Of a DNA stretch of 64,000 nt, positions 1 through 13,300 are shown in pieces. How positions within the stretch are numbered: the first letter of the stretch is position 1; each line of letters begins with the position of its first letter. The notes below the pieces were generated by a model, which saw nothing but the letters and a program-made list of their open reading frames with translations, did no database searches and was not told the DNA's origin. The stretch comes from Macrocystis pyrifera. Lineage: Eukaryota > Sar > Phaeophyceae > Laminariales > Laminariaceae. Location of the stretch: contig JASSKH010000011.1 in NCBI GenBank assembly GCA_031763025.1, forward strand, positions 14,706,678-14,770,677, read 5' to 3'. Both the position numbers and the translations under genes were made by a program.

Positions 1-113
1 CTTGCGACCACCATGGTGTGCAGAAGACGTTTCAGGGCAGGGGTTGGAAGGTCGGGATATCTTTTTCTTGCCACCTCAAGAGTCTCGGGGATGGAGAGGG
101 GCTCGACGGCGAC
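1..113 (-). CDS. MDN1: Midasin (MDN1), second coding exon, cut by the window edge
   Basis: After a TTTTTTGCAG acceptor, phase 0 translation runs open to the left edge. It contains VAVEPLSIPETLEVA and RKRYPDLPTPALKRLL, which match the part of midasin just after AAA1 where the sensor strand is followed by a helix with a YP.L motif. The phase agrees with the donor at 1022, so the intron is 114-1022. The rest of the gene, normally more than 4000 residues, lies to the left. Confidence 0.85.
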
Positions 114-1022
114 CTGCAAAAAAGTGACGCAAACAATGCAGTGGCGTAAAGGGCCGGGTGGGGGGGTGCTGGTGAGGATAATGGAAGCATGGTGAACGAC
201 TATGGGATTTTCAACAAAAAAATAGAAAAACGTACGAGTACCCAGTGCTTTTTACGCATGCGTAGACACGTACCGTTGCGCGCGAGGCAAAACCACCAAG
301 AACATCCTAACCTCTACTGCCGTAGCTGTCCTCTCTTCAAAACCTCGTGTTGACCAAAAATGGTACGGCAGACTCAAACAGAAGTATATTCTACATACGC
401 TGTTTCGTAGAGACGGCGTCATTCCCAACAACGCTGTCACCAATGAAACCACCACCGCCGCCGCCGCCACCACCACCACCACCACCAACAACAACAAAAA
501 AAGAAGCTACTGCTGTACACAAACACACACAATTACTACCCGGGTGGGTTGTTACTAATTACTAAATATGTGAAAAAAATTAGGGGCCTTTGAAAGTGGG
601 ATAGAAAGACGTAGACCAGGCATTTGTTACACACGCCAACAGTTTAGTACCGCAGCAGTAGTACATAACGTCGCTCTACTGAAACCAAAAACTGCGAAAA
701 ACATCCGTGTATCATCTCTTCATGAACCTCGTTTTAACAGAAAATTGAAGACTCCTATTCGTGCCGCAGCAGTATCACACTTGAAATACTGCTGTGAACA
801 AATACGCAGCGCCCATCAATATATCAACACCTCAGAAGTAACATACGATTAATACCTGGTATTAATAGTACCCTGGTACGTACTGGTGGTAACGAAAAAC
901 AACCGCAACAATACGAAAACCACGACAATCAAGATCGAACAAAAAAGGCTGAACAAAAACACGCGAATACGAGGTACCAGGTACACAAGTACTCGTACAT
1001 GAAAACAAGCATATACACTCAC
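114..1022 (-). other. MDN1 intron 1
   Basis: This 909-bp GT-AG intron holds a CCG/CAC triplet run at 448-500 and several AT-rich stretches. A palindromic word (GGTATTAATAGTACC) lies at about 858-873 and TACCAGGTAC words nearby. I see no other gene in it. Confidence 0.8.
448..500. repeat. CCG/CAC triplet microsatellite
   Basis: An uninterrupted CCG then CAC/CAA triplet run lies within MDN1 intron 1. It creates open frames of poly-proline on the plus strand and poly-valine on the minus strand, which are artefacts. Confidence 0.9.
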
Positions 1023-3101
1023 GTGGGTCCACAGAGCCCCAAAGTCAGCAGCGCCGCCAATTACAACCCGACCAGGCCCCGACGTTGTAACTGTCCCAAA
1101 AACGCGAAAACCAGGTGCCGCCCTAAGGGGCTTCCTCCTTCCCGGCAAAGCCAAGGGCCTCCCCTCGAGCAACGGACCAATGGCCGCCAGCACCTCAAAA
1201 GCCGCTCGGTCGAGATCTTCGAACAAGACCCACGTGCCCGCCATTGCGGCTCGGGTAAGCGCCCCCGGCTGCCAGGCGAACTCCCCGGGGACGTCGGTGC
1301 AAGCGTGTGATCCCAGGAGGGATTTGCTGTCGGTCTGGTCATCGAGGTGGAGCTCCAGCAAGGCAGGGGATGTTTCGGTGCTGTCCCCGGGATGAGAACC
1401 GCCTCCTACAACATTTTGGTAGCTGGTGGAGGTGGTGGTGTTGCCTTCCCCGGCGAGGCGAGCCACCTCGCGCGCGAGGAGGCTTTTTCCTGCGCCTGCG
1501 GGGCCGTGCAGGAGGATCGGTCTGTCAACGGTCATCGCCAGGGAGAGGTTGGCCAGGTTTCGACTCGCGGAGGCGGTGGGGGGGACAAACCGAGGGGACG
1601 AAGATGAACAAGATTGCCCCCACGTCCTCCGCTTGCCGCCGCTGGAACCAGCACAGCCTCCCCCTCCGATTGAGGCAAAAGTAGTGACGGCCCTGCTGAT
1701 ATTGCTGCTGCTGTGACCTGACGTGCTCGAAGAGGGGTTTGGTGCAGAGATCCTGGCGTGCAGTATGCCTCCGATGTCTACCACCGAGGGGTGGTGATGG
1801 TAAGGTACCGCCGCCACCGTTGAGTCCGGAGAAGAAGAGGACGCAGCTTTTAAATCGGTTTCGGAAGTACCTCGTCGTCCTACCGCCACTGATTTTCCCA
1901 ACCCAGCAGCCTCAACGACACCATCACCAACAACCATGTCATCCTGGCCATTTTCAGATGACGGCCCTACATCTCGGGCGGGAGGAGAGCACAGCAGCAG
2001 AGCGGAAGGAGCGCGACGGAGCTCTTCGGAGAGGTCGAGCGACGCGTTCAAGATCGCCTCGGCATCCTTCCGACGTTCTTCAGCGCCAACAGCAGCAACG
2101 CCATAGGCAGCAGCAGCAGAAGTCGGGTGTGCAGATGGTGCAGTGGATGATGGCGATGATGATGGTGATACTGATTTTGAGGAGGTCTCTCGGGAAAAAC
2201 AAGTCGATGATGATTCGTGTTCTCTCGGAGTAAGATCCGAGACCTCCGCCACGCCCAACAGCGCTCTTCTACCACGCTCATCGACACCCAGCAAAATGGA
2301 ACATACCTCCACCGCGTGCCAACGCACCATGGCATCCTCGTGCCTGCAGAGGTCGAAGAATGAGGACCAGTTCCACAGCTCCCGGATGCTCGAACTCAGG
2401 CTGGGGCAGGAGAGAAGCTTGTGCGCAGCCTCGCAGACCGCGTGGGTCTTTTTCTTACTAAAAAGCAACGCTTGTTTTTCTTCCTCCACACCGACACCAG
2501 CCGCAGAAGACGAGGAGGAAGATGAGGATCGCTGAGCAGAGAGCCCGGCCACTGCCACCGTTGTCGCCACAGAAGTGCCAACCACACTGCTGTGAGAGGT
2601 GGCGTCGCCTGGTGTTGTCGCTGGTGCTTCCGTTGGGGGGACGAGGCAAGCGCCTTGGAGAAGAAAGTCAAAAGGGCTGCAGGACGACCTCCAGTATTGT
2701 AGGGCGAGGGGCAGCGCATAGGGCGCGCAGGGAAGCAGGCGACTCATAGCCACCAACACAGCCTCCGCTTGCTCCGCAGGAGAAGAGGATGCGCCGTCAC
2801 AGGCAAACGTGGATCCTCCCCCTGCAGCGCTCTTGTCTCTGTTGCCACCAGCGCGCGCAGCAGACAGCGTCCTGGCTACCACGTCCAGCAGCAGAGGGCC
2901 CATGGCTCGAGCAACCGGGACCGTCTGTTCTGGGCATAACAGCAAAAAAGCGGCCGTATCAAGGACTTGCTGCAGGCAATCGGGCGAAGTTTCGACGGGG
3001 CTGGCAGCGGCGTCTCTGATAACTTGAAGGTTCGCGGTTTCTGGCAACTCGCGTGCAAGCGCTCGGGCGTAGAGTCTGGCGTCCAAGTCTCGGTTGATCA
3101 T
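1023..3101 (-). CDS. MDN1: Midasin (MDN1), first coding exon: N-terminal region and AAA1 domain
   Basis: Midasin is the very large dynein-like AAA+ ATPase that removes assembly factors from pre-60S ribosomal particles in the nucleolus and nucleoplasm. This exon encodes 693 residues from a start at 3101. The N-terminal helical part has the family pattern (PLLLDV, ALQYWRSSCSPF, SIRELWNWS, VRWHAVEV). AAA1 follows, with Walker A GPAGAGKS at about residues 533-540, the diagnostic DQTDSKSLLG and DVPGEFAWQPGALT stretch, and Walker B WVLFEDLD at about 624-631. Ser, Ala and Gly runs inflate the linker before AAA1. The exon ends at a GTGAGTG donor (G at 1022) in phase 0; the open frame continues into intron down to 849. 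The next exon is at 1-113. Identity is firm; the start is the first in-frame Met and could change with transcript data. Confidence 0.93.
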
Positions 3102-3892
3102 GTTTGGAGCTGTTGTGGAGGAACAGGGTGGAACTTCGATTGTCTGCTGGCTTCTGCAAGTACGAACGTAGGATGGAAATACCTACTTCAACAGCTTCGG
3201 AGCCTGCGCAGTGCGACCACGCGCATGGAAGCGCGCACAGCAAAGGTTGCGTGTGCAGCAGCACGCGCTGCACTACCGGAAAGGTAGCAGTCTAATCCGT
3301 CGCAGGACTTGGTTGTGAGAGAAGAGGGGCTTGCATCACACCACACCACAGAAAATGAGCCAGGCGGGGTATGAAGCCAGGTTCTTACTTAAATTTGAAT
3401 TAGGTTTTGGTAATTTGAGTCGGCTGTTGAGGGGGGGGTGAGTAGATTGTTCATCCCCCCTCTTCTCCTTCGAGCTTCCGCGAAATCTGTTCTAAAGTCG
3501 ACAGCAGTATGTAGTAGAAGAGTCAGCCTGAGCTAGGAATAGTTTGCTAAAGACAAGGTATAGTGGAGAACCCCTATACCCTCAACCCCGAGAAATGGTC
3601 CTTGCCTGCTCGTATAGCTCCCGAGATCCGTGGCCGGTCTTTTTTTCATGTTGAACCTAAATTTCGACTCCCTCGTACGTACTTGTAATATGTACTCGTC
3701 ATATTTGTATTATTGCGACGAACGGCGCATACACATGTACAGCATACCAGGTACAGCCAGAAGGAGCAGCAGCAGAACTTAAGTTGTACCAGGTAGTAAT
3801 TACCAGGAGAATGAGAGTACAGCAGTACAAGTTGTTAGTTTAGAGTGCAGCACCAGCCGCGTTGTATTTCTGGTTGCTGTTGCTGTTGCTGC

Positions 3893-3955
3893 TGTGAGTT
3901 CGACTGATTAAATAGTTGATACTCAACTTTGCAAGCTGCGTAATACGCCTCGTAT
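3893..3955 (+). repeat. Repeat C, solitary end copy
   Basis: Shares the block GTGAGTTCGACTGATTAAAT plus TTGATACTCAACTTTGCAAG with copies near 20870, 34460, 34900 (inverted) and 35240. The block has its own small inverted repeat, GTTGA...TCAAC. Confidence 0.8.
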
Positions 3956-4454
3956 ATATTCCATTTTTACCGAATTTTACAAGTATTGTGATAAACCGAA
4001 TATTAAAAGTGCGGTTACAGCAGAGTGAACTTTTTTTGTAGTGTTGTTAGTGTTTAATATGCTCGACTGCAACCAACACGAGGTACTATATTAATAACCT
4101 AGTTTTTGCCTGTGACATCGACGGACGAAAGAACGACCGAGCGGAGGCAGAAATGGTAACGGGAAATGGTTCACTATGAATAATACCAGTCGCGCTGACT
4201 CATGCGGTGGTATGCGGTGGTATGATGACCACTAAACCGGATGACGATGGGCTTATGGAAGCTTTACAACCCCACCTATCAAGGTTTAATCTCTTCACGG
4301 GTTCAAGGCAAGGTGGCCCTGAAGCCGCCACCGCCTCTTGCCATTCACTCGCGCCCCCCCCTTCCATTTTTTGCTGTCTCTGGAAGCAGCCACACCGGAA
4401 AATAAAGCAACGAACTCATTGGCGCTGTAATCCATATTATGCAAGTGAGTCCGC

Positions 4455-4672
4455 CTCACTCGTAGCGGTTCTTAGAGTAATACTATTAATAGTAGTAATA
4501 AGATGCAGCTCACCCTCCATGCGACTCCCCAAGCACCTCACGGCGCTTCGCGTTTGGCGCAAGCAATGTCGTCCTGATCGGTGAAAACCCAACGTGCTGC
4601 GCCCTGACATTGTAGGGATGCCAGGGTCTATGGTCATACGACTACGGCCATGCATGATATCGAGTACCCCCC
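4455..4672 (-). repeat. Repeat D, copy 1, with a palindromic insertion
   Basis: Reverse-strand copy of a dispersed repeat also at about 20037, 20690, 27240, 43955 and 60405. The shared core includes CATGCATGGCCGTAG, TCGGTGAAAACCC and GGTGAGCTGCATC. Compared with the copies at 20200 and 60560, this one carries about 24 extra bases centred on ACTATTAATAGT at 4478-4491. Confidence 0.85.
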
Positions 4673-6734
4673 CCCCCTGTCCCCCTCCACCCCTACGCGC
4701 CCCCCATCATCCGTGCGCCCATTGTACTACAGTATACTGGTATGTGCCTTGGCTTGCTGCTGTTTTGCTGTTTGTTTTTATGTTTGTCGCTCCATGGAAC
4801 ACAGTAGCAGCAGTAGTAGTAGTAGTGTGGGGGGGAGGTACGCAGGTGCGCTCCCGAGGGGGGATAACGATGTCTCAATAGGTAGGTACTCGTACGCACA
4901 GCGCTGTAGATTTTTGTTGTCATCTTCCTGGTATGATACACTAGTATCGGATTTTCCCCTTCATCGCGTCATGGCATTGAAGGTGTTGACTGGGCGCCTA
5001 GCGAAAAAAAAGGAAGGGGGGTTGATTGATGCAGAATTTTTCGGCATAATCGTGTAGCCAACCTAGGTCTTGTTTCGATACACATTTTCAAGCATTATTT
5101 CATTTACTGCTTCTGCCTGCAGCCGGTGGGTCAATGCGCACAGCACAACAAAACAAAAAATACTCTATCCGCATCACCATCACAATCACACAACCAGCAC
5201 CAGCACTAACCAGTACACCTGCTTCCTCGACGGAACACCTCACACCTCACCCCGCCATCAGGCACTAATGGCAAAAGCCAGCTACCGGCTCAACCCTCCT
5301 CTTCCCCACCCGTTCGTTCTACGCCAAACCAAAATATATTTTAAAAAAACACTTGCTTTGATAACGGTGCCTGCCTGCTACTGTTTAAACAGGTGCTACT
5401 TATATACCGGCAGAAGCATCTTAAATGTCAGCAGCAAAAAATCGTAGAGGTATGAACCATCAATGCTGAAACATCTCTATGCTCTGCACCGAGAACAAAG
5501 GCAAGACATCAAACACACCATCGCAACCAGCCATGGTTCTCAAAACATTACTCTTCGGTGACTCGGCCCTCACTCTCCACCCCAAACCCTCCCAACCCCC
5601 GCCCCACCCTCCCAAATCCCTCGCACACACCCCGAACCCCTGCCAGACCCTCGAAGTGCCCCCATATGAAATAGACGCGAAACAGAGCCAAAAGAAAATA
5701 AAGCAATAAAACAAGAGCGGTTGATAGCGCAACAGGGCAGAATTCATCTTATTGATCTCGTCGATCGCAAAAATCAGTCTTGAGGTAATTTTGGCCAATG
5801 CCCTAGATGGTATGATAGCTGTAGCCGGAGGGAGACAAACAAAAGACTAAGAGGGGGGGGGGGGAAGTACTACGAGTATTCGCACAACGAAACCAGGTAC
5901 CCAGTGCAAGCAGATGCCCCGGTCTGATTAGAGGTTGAATAGGGGTGCAGTAAGGTTCCGGGGGAGGGGGATAAATGTTCCCCCCTCCCTTCCCCCAGCA
6001 TAGATATCCAACACAAAACGGGTATAAAAGACAGATCCAACTCCAACCCATAAGGAAACCCGACGAACCCCCTGCCCCCTCTCCAAGATTGTTTTTCCTC
6101 TCTTCCCCGGCCTACGCGCCATGAAGAAACCTGACCACAGTCAGTCCCGCCCCCCGACTCGAGATTTAAAGAAAAGGTGGCTGCCGGCTACAACAGTCCA
6201 ACATTAATTGGCTACTTTACGAATTTTATACTTTGGAAGAAAAACACAACGAGTCCGCTGGGATACCCACCGCACCCCACTCCACTTCTACTCTGCTGCA
6301 GCAAGGAAGCGAGGGAATCGAGCTACCAACCAACCAAGAAGCCAGCCAACACACCGATCGGTCAAGCACGCCAGAGATAAAGCAAGCTGCCTCGAACTGT
6401 ATTAAAAAATACCTGCTGGCAGCACAACGCAACACTCACTATTATTCCTCCCGCCACCAAGACCAAACCAGACCAAACCAACCAACCACAGCTAAACACG
6501 GTGTGCGCTGGCGATATGTGCGAGGTGTCCCAGTGCTGCAATCTGTTCTAGCCCTAGCAAAACCGCAAGCCACGAAGTGCAGTCCCATGCTTGCCCTCCC
6601 GGTTCGCCTCCACGACTTCCTCTTCCAAACTGTTCCAAGCTACTGTAATGCAAGCTATCCCAAACTACTGTAACTACTGTTGTGCGTAGCCCCCCCAACA
6701 GGCCGCAGGGCAACGGATGCAACATCACACGAGC

Positions 6735-7180
6735 ACCGTTGAAAGGGCCTGAAGAGACCACCCATGAAATAACGACGTCAACGCGTTGAAAAAAACGACG
6801 TCAAGAGCATCGTTGAAAGGGTCAAAAAGCACACTGTTCAGAAGACCAACATGAAGAGCACTGCTGTTGACAAGGTTTGAAAATAGGACCATTGATGAAT
6901 ACATGTCAGGAGACGCCAGCTTTGAGCGTCGTCAGCAACACCGCTAGGAAATTCCACCCTAAATCTAGCCACCCTAAATCTAGTATATTACGTGTACCCT
7001 GTGGTCCGTCTTGTCTCCCGACATATTTGGCTGAAAGGGCTTGAACTACAATACGGCTGAAAAACTTGAAAAAAGTGCTGCCGAAAAGCTTGAACAAAAC
7101 ACACCGTTGAAAACATCAAAAACAAAACCACCGTTGAAAAAGCGGCGTCAGTATCGTTGAAAGGGCGACGTCAAGTCTCA
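6735..7180. repeat. Degenerate GTTGAAAGG / GACGTCAA minisatellite
   Basis: Irregularly spaced copies of CGTTGAAAGGG and ACGACGTCAA continue to just below the stop codon at 7187. The same GTTGAAAGG core forms the intronic array at 22635-22935. Confidence 0.65.
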
Positions 7181-7186
7181 GCAATC

Positions 7187-7301
7187 CTACGGTGCGTCTC
7201 GGAAGTCGTACAGCTTACGATGGCCGTGTTTACGGCGACTGCTGGAGCCGAAGCCGCACTTGCCCAAGTCGGCGTCGTAGTCCATAGCGATACCCGATCG
7301 G
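7187..7301 (-). CDS. Sulfotransferase-JmjC gene, last exon
   Basis: The acceptor ATGCAG is followed by 38 codons ending in TAG at 7187-7189. The first base completes a Ser codon, giving the JmjC/cupin-8 end motif CNSRSG followed by GKCGFG. A basic tail follows (SSSRRKHGHRK). This is the expected C-terminus of the oxygenase domain. Confidence 0.8.
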
Positions 7302-10300
7302 CTGCATGGGGTTTGGGGAGACGAAAGGCGGAAGGGAGGAGGGGGGTCGGGGCTATCAGTCGCCGCTGACGCAGCCCACCAGCAGGTTATGCCTTCAACC
7401 AAAAACGTTTCAGCCTGTCTTACGATCACGGGTTCGCTTGTACCGATTGATCAGTGTGATAACCAACAACAGCACTATAAATAGCAACAGCGAACACCGA
7501 CAAGAACATTAACAACAAAAATTAAGAAAGACTAACAACACCCAATCCCCTGAATGCCAACTAACAATGGAAGAACCTACCTATCTCCAATCCCGCGATC
7601 AAACCGCAAACCAGTTATTAGCCCTATACCACTGCATATTTTGGGTACAAGCTACTTGGAAAATTGTGTCGAAGATCATGTTTTTCAGAGGTAAAAACGT
7701 CAAAGATCACCTGTTGCATTGCGCGTTAATGCCGATGTTGGAGATATAGTGGAACCATTGTGTCGGGACATAGAGCACTTCCCCTGCCTTGATCAAGACC
7801 TCAGATATTAACGTCTGCCGAGGGTGACGGACACGAACGGTTACAAAAACGTTGTCAATGGCGGTTACAAAAACGGTTACACAACTGGATACAAACATGG
7901 ATACACGAAGGCACACACGTTTCCTAGAGATAGGAACGAATACAAAAGTGGCTATAAAAGGCGTTGCCAAAACGGTTGTAAAAACCATTACAAAACGGAT
8001 ACAAAAACGGTTACACAATGGATACACAACCGTTGCACAGATATACACAAACAGATGGAAAAGCATTGCACAAACGGTTGCAAAACGCATACAGACGGGT
8101 TCAAAATTAAAAAGACGACCTATTTGTGACAATGCCATTAAATGCACGTGGGTTATAGAACACAGGGCCGCCTACTCTTTTTCGTTTGGTTGCAGGTGCG
8201 AACCGTTCCTCATGTGGTCCCCGCGGGGGACATACCTCACCACTACACACGCGCCGAAGTATCTCTTGTCTCTCATCTCTTAGCTTGCAACCCTGAGCAT
8301 CGACCACTCCATAGGCCGAACTCACAGTTGTGTACTCGTCACAATTTACAACGAGTGTAAAAACAGTCCTTAGTAGTAAGCAAACTGCTGCATTCGAGCA
8401 AGACATACCTGTATACCAGGAAGAATATCAGCAGCACATGTGTACGGCATGCCTATAAAGAGTACAGCACAGCAGCAGCAAAGCAATCCCTTACGCAAGA
8501 CACCAGGACAACATGCCAGCAGGTCAGATATCAGTTCTCCATCCCGTATGTATACCAGGTAAGGCATACCAGGTTAACGGTACCCGGTACTTGAGAGCTC
8601 AGTGAAAAAAAAAACTCCCGTGTACTTAGAATACATTGCGCGGTACACCAGAAGCCAGACATCAAGTCCCCTTCCTATAAAACACTAGAAAAAAAGAACT
8701 TCCGGCTACTTTACAAACGGCGTCCGCAAAAACGAAAACGCCTCCATACACCTCTCTGTCCGGAAAAGTAAGGACCATTTCGGTGAAAAATCCAAGGTTA
8801 TGCTCGTAGGGTTTGTGGGTTCCGCACAAGGGTATGGGAGCCTTACAGAAGTCACAGAAGTGCGCCATGAGGGTATGGAAGTCTTAAAGAACTCACGTAA
8901 GTTCCGGTTATTGTAGGAAGTCTTACAAACCCACAGCAGTTCCAGGCGGGTATATGAATGTACCCATACTCGTACCCGCACCCCGATATTTCCCAAGGTG
9001 TCGGGCACCGGATATATCCCCGGTATCTACTCTATTTTCCGGGAACTTACCCTACTGGAGACAAAGTCCGGGTACGGGCATGGTATTGTGGCACGGGCGT
9101 ATAGAGCTTAGGGCTAGGGTGCGGGTGTGGATGTCATACAGAACTCTCAGAACTCACATAACTCACATAACTCCCAGAAGTTCCGGGTACGGTGGTGAGT
9201 GTCGTACACAACGTACAGAAGCTCTTTGTAGGGTAATACCCTGGAAAATACCCGGGGTATGGTATACTGTAGTACGTAGCTTACAGAACGACACGTTTGC
9301 AAGCATCAAGTATCAACTATTAGCATTAGTATCAAGACGCAAACGGTCCTCACAATTCCGGACAGCAGTGTGATGAAAAATAAATACGTCACATTTAGTG
9401 TATTCTGAAAAGTAAGGGCCGTTTGGGTAGTCACACTCGCACTCAAAGGGTCCTCAAATTTCCGGACAGAGTGGGATGATAAGACATGGTATGATATACT
9501 CACACATCGGGAAGATCAGATCCCAGCGTAATCATCTAGATCATCATTTATTCTTAATAGTAGATCGTTTCAGCATCTACTGTAGATCGTCATCTAGATC
9601 ATCTAGATCCTTACGGAGGGATATATCGGGAAATCAGATCCCAGCGTAATCATCTAGATCATCATTTATTCTTAATAGTAGATCGTTTCAGCATCTACTG
9701 TAGATCGTCATCTAGATCATCAAGATCTTAATGGGCGGGACATATCCCTGATTTATACCAGGCACGAAGTATTAATTATTTTCACGCCTAGACCACGTTT
9801 GCCGGCCGGGACCTGTATGATCTGTATGATATGTATGGACATGTACCTGGTATGTACCTGGTATGTATCTGTGTGGCACTGCTCCTCTTACGGACTTTTT
9901 TCCAGCTGGAACATGTTTGATATGTGCCATATGGCCCTTGCAGAACATCGTGCAACCATATACAGTAGGTAACCTCCTACTGTACTGTAGCTTATCTACA
10001 GTAGATCATCATCTGTCCGATCGGTATATCATGCTTTCAAGTACGGCTGCGTGCTTGCCTTGGGGAAATCCGGGAACTTTTCGAGGTCGGGGTTACTCCA
10101 GTCCACCTCGCTATGCCTGCCCGAAGGGTGCCCGTTAGGGAGCAAGTACATGGTCTCGCACTGATTGGGGTGCGCCATGATCCACCGCCTTACCCCCGAG
10201 ATCATGGCCACCATGTTACGGCTGCCGTCAAAGTGAGCCTCCGCGATCACCTATTCAACACAGACCACAACGGGAGAGAAACAGTGGCGTTAGCGTTCGT

Positions 10301-13300
10301 GTTCGTGTTCGTGTTAGCATTCGCGTTAGTGTGTGTTGGCGTTAGCGCTCGAGTTGGCGTGACCGCTCGCTAGCAATAGCAAACGCGTTGGCATCAGCGT
10401 TGGGGACAGCGTTGGGTTAGGGCTACGGTTACCAAACAAGTGTTAGCGCTATTGAGAGCGTTGTTGCTACAATAGCCTTGTCGTTGGAGTTAGCGTCAGC
10501 CATATTATAGCATAGCATAGCCTAGCCTAGCCTAGCCTAGCATAGCATAGCATAGCATAGCATAGCATGCATAGCATAGCATAGCATAGCATAGCATAGC
10601 ATAGCATAGCATAGCATAGCATAGCATAGCATAGCAAAACCGCCGGCGCTGGCATTTGGTGATGGAGTTCGCGACCACCACCATTGGTGTTAGCGCTAGG
10701 GTTAATTTTGGTGTTAGAGTCAGCATAAACGAAACCGCAAGTTACAGTGTTAGTGTCATCCGCATCAGTACCAACACAAACATCGGCACCATCAACCAAA
10801 TATTCGTCACCAAGAACAACGTATATGAACATGGGCATTGTAACCACCACGTAATACCAGGTAGAATAGTAAAATAAAAACACCTACAGCAGCATTCACG
10901 TCAACAGCACCATGAACAACACCAACAACTACTGTACGGCGGCGGGGCACCGGCACAATACGTACTGGATGTAGTGATCTACTGACTACGCCCAAGAAAC
11001 ACGCCAAAGTATGGTATGGAAACCCACACAATGCGTTTCGGGAGGAGAGGAGAGACAGTGTACCGCTGCAAACCAGTCTGATTGGTTTAGGCGACAGTGT
11101 AATCGATACTGAGTCAGCCAGTGCCCAGCCTTACCAACAAGAGTAGGACTACTGTAATATTGTAATAGGAAAGCGAGACAGACGCATGCGACGGTGGGAG
11201 TACCACCCAATTTTTCTGGGGCTCCTTGCTTCAGGAGCTCTACATCTCACTCACAAACTGAGTTATTAATGGAGCAATACTGCTGCTGTGATATGTTGAG
11301 CTTAACCCTTTGAGAGCTGCACTCCCGTTGTGTTGTGTTTTGTTGTGTTGTGGTGTGGTGTGAGGCGACCAAACACTTGAAATTGGAGTCAATTTCAGGT
11401 GCATGTACACTGAACTACTAAAAGGGTTAACCTAAGGAACAATGGTATGGCCTACTCCACAAAAACAAGGAATGACGCTATTACGGCGGCCCATAGTTAA
11501 TAGGACCTACGGTACACACAGAACCCCATATATTTCCCTATTTTTACTATCAATATTTGGTCCTATTAACTATGGACCACCGTAATAGAACACCGCGAAA
11601 CACTTTTGATATTCCAACCGTATTAGGCAATTCTTCAGTTCAGGAGCCCCTTGTTTCACCCAGGGAGTGGTATTCGTACCTCGATCGCAGCACGCCTCCG
11701 CACCAATACATTACAACACTAACACAGTACACCAACAACATAAAAATACCAGCATCAAGCTCTGCAAGATTCACTGCACTCTAAATGCGAGTAGTATGCC
11801 CCAAAGCATGGATGCCCTTGTAAACTGCCCAGAAGGGTCAGGCATCGGGAGTGGGTGGTTTCTACTTTTGGTACTGCTTTGCTGCTAATGGCTGCTTTCT
11901 GCTCACTAAAGGTTGGGGTTAGTGCTTACCCCAGGCATGCCGAATCTGCAGTGGATCCCTCTCTGGCCTTGGGGCTCGACGAGGAAAATGTTACCCTTGT
12001 TGCTCTTCGGCTTTTGAAATATTGGCATCTCTTTCAGGATCACCTATCATATCATACCCCACCCAGGTAACGCCACCGAGGTAACGAAAAACCCAAACGG
12101 GACGAGACGGGACGAAACGGGCAGAAAATGGGAAACAAAAAAAAAAAAAAAAGAAATGAAAAATGAAACGAAGTGCATGAAACCAAGCAACCTTTCAGAA
12201 CTGCGTGGCGTACATCGTACGAAGTATCAGTATTTAGGATTGGTGCGCGGTAAATTCTGCAATGCTTAAAAGAGTTAAAATACAGGTAAAAACGATCAAG
12301 CCAAACCATACCGACAAAGCAAAAAGACACGGAAACAAACGAAGGGAAACGACGATAGCCTTCACTAACGTGAAGCAAACAGGAGCAAACCGAGCCGAAG
12401 CAAAACGAAATATAAATAGTTGACCTCTCCACCCCCCCACCCCCAACCTGTTTTCACTCCCTCCCCTCGCCTCCCCTGCCCCCTCCACCCTACCCCACCC
12501 CAAAAATACGGGCGAATATACAGTAGAACGCATCGTACCTTATTGTTAGCGTCCCCCACCCTGAAGTACCAGTGCTCCCCTTGACCCTTCCCGTGAGTCT
12601 TGGCCAACTCGAGCCACTGTCTGTAGCTCAGGTTCACGGAGTCGGTCGGTGGTGTCCAGTTCGTCAGGTTCATCCCGACGTTGCCCCCCTTCTGCACTGC
12701 TTTCGCCTGACCACACCACACCACAAGACACCAGGAAACCAAGGCAAGGCAAGGCAAGGCAAGGCAAGGCAAGGCAAGGCAAGGCAAGGCAAGGCAAGGC
12801 AAGGCAAGGCAAGGCAAGGCAAGGCAAGGCAAGGCAAGGCAAGGCAAGGCAAGGCAAGGCAAGGCAAGGCAAGGCAAGGCAAGGCAAGGCAAGGCAAGGC
12901 ATGGCAAGCCAATGGCAAGCCAAGGCATGGCAAGCCAAGCCAAGACAAGGCAAGACAAGGCAAGGCAGGGCAGGGCAGGATAGGACAGGGCAGGGCAAGG
13001 CAAGGCAAGGGCAGGCAGGGCAAGGCAAGACGAGAAATGTAAGACACGCACAATTCGAGCATTGTAGACATTGAGTCATATTCAGAAGACAAGACCAGAG
13101 AAGACGCGAAAGTCAAGCATTTTGAGCAGTTCGGGTATAAAGCATGCCGTGGTATGGAAATTCCAGGGCGTTCCTCGGGATTCATCCCGCGCTTTTGGGC
13201 GGGATTCGGGAATATCTCGTGGTCTCGTGATAAAGTCCCGCTCCACACAAATGAGTCACGGGCAATTTTTTGTATCCCGTTTCCGCGGCCGCGGAAAAGT

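Larger units (their letters stand above)
3102..7186. other. Intergenic region between MDN1 start and the stop of the sulfotransferase-JmjC gene
   Basis: No open frame here has splice signals or protein-like composition that I can support. It holds a solitary copy of repeat C (3893-3955), a copy of repeat D (4455-4672), C-rich low-complexity DNA (about 5560-5660), G/C homopolymers and a degenerate GTTGAAAGG minisatellite (6735-7180). The MDN1 promoter should lie just above 3101, but I recognise no clear core element. Confidence 0.6.
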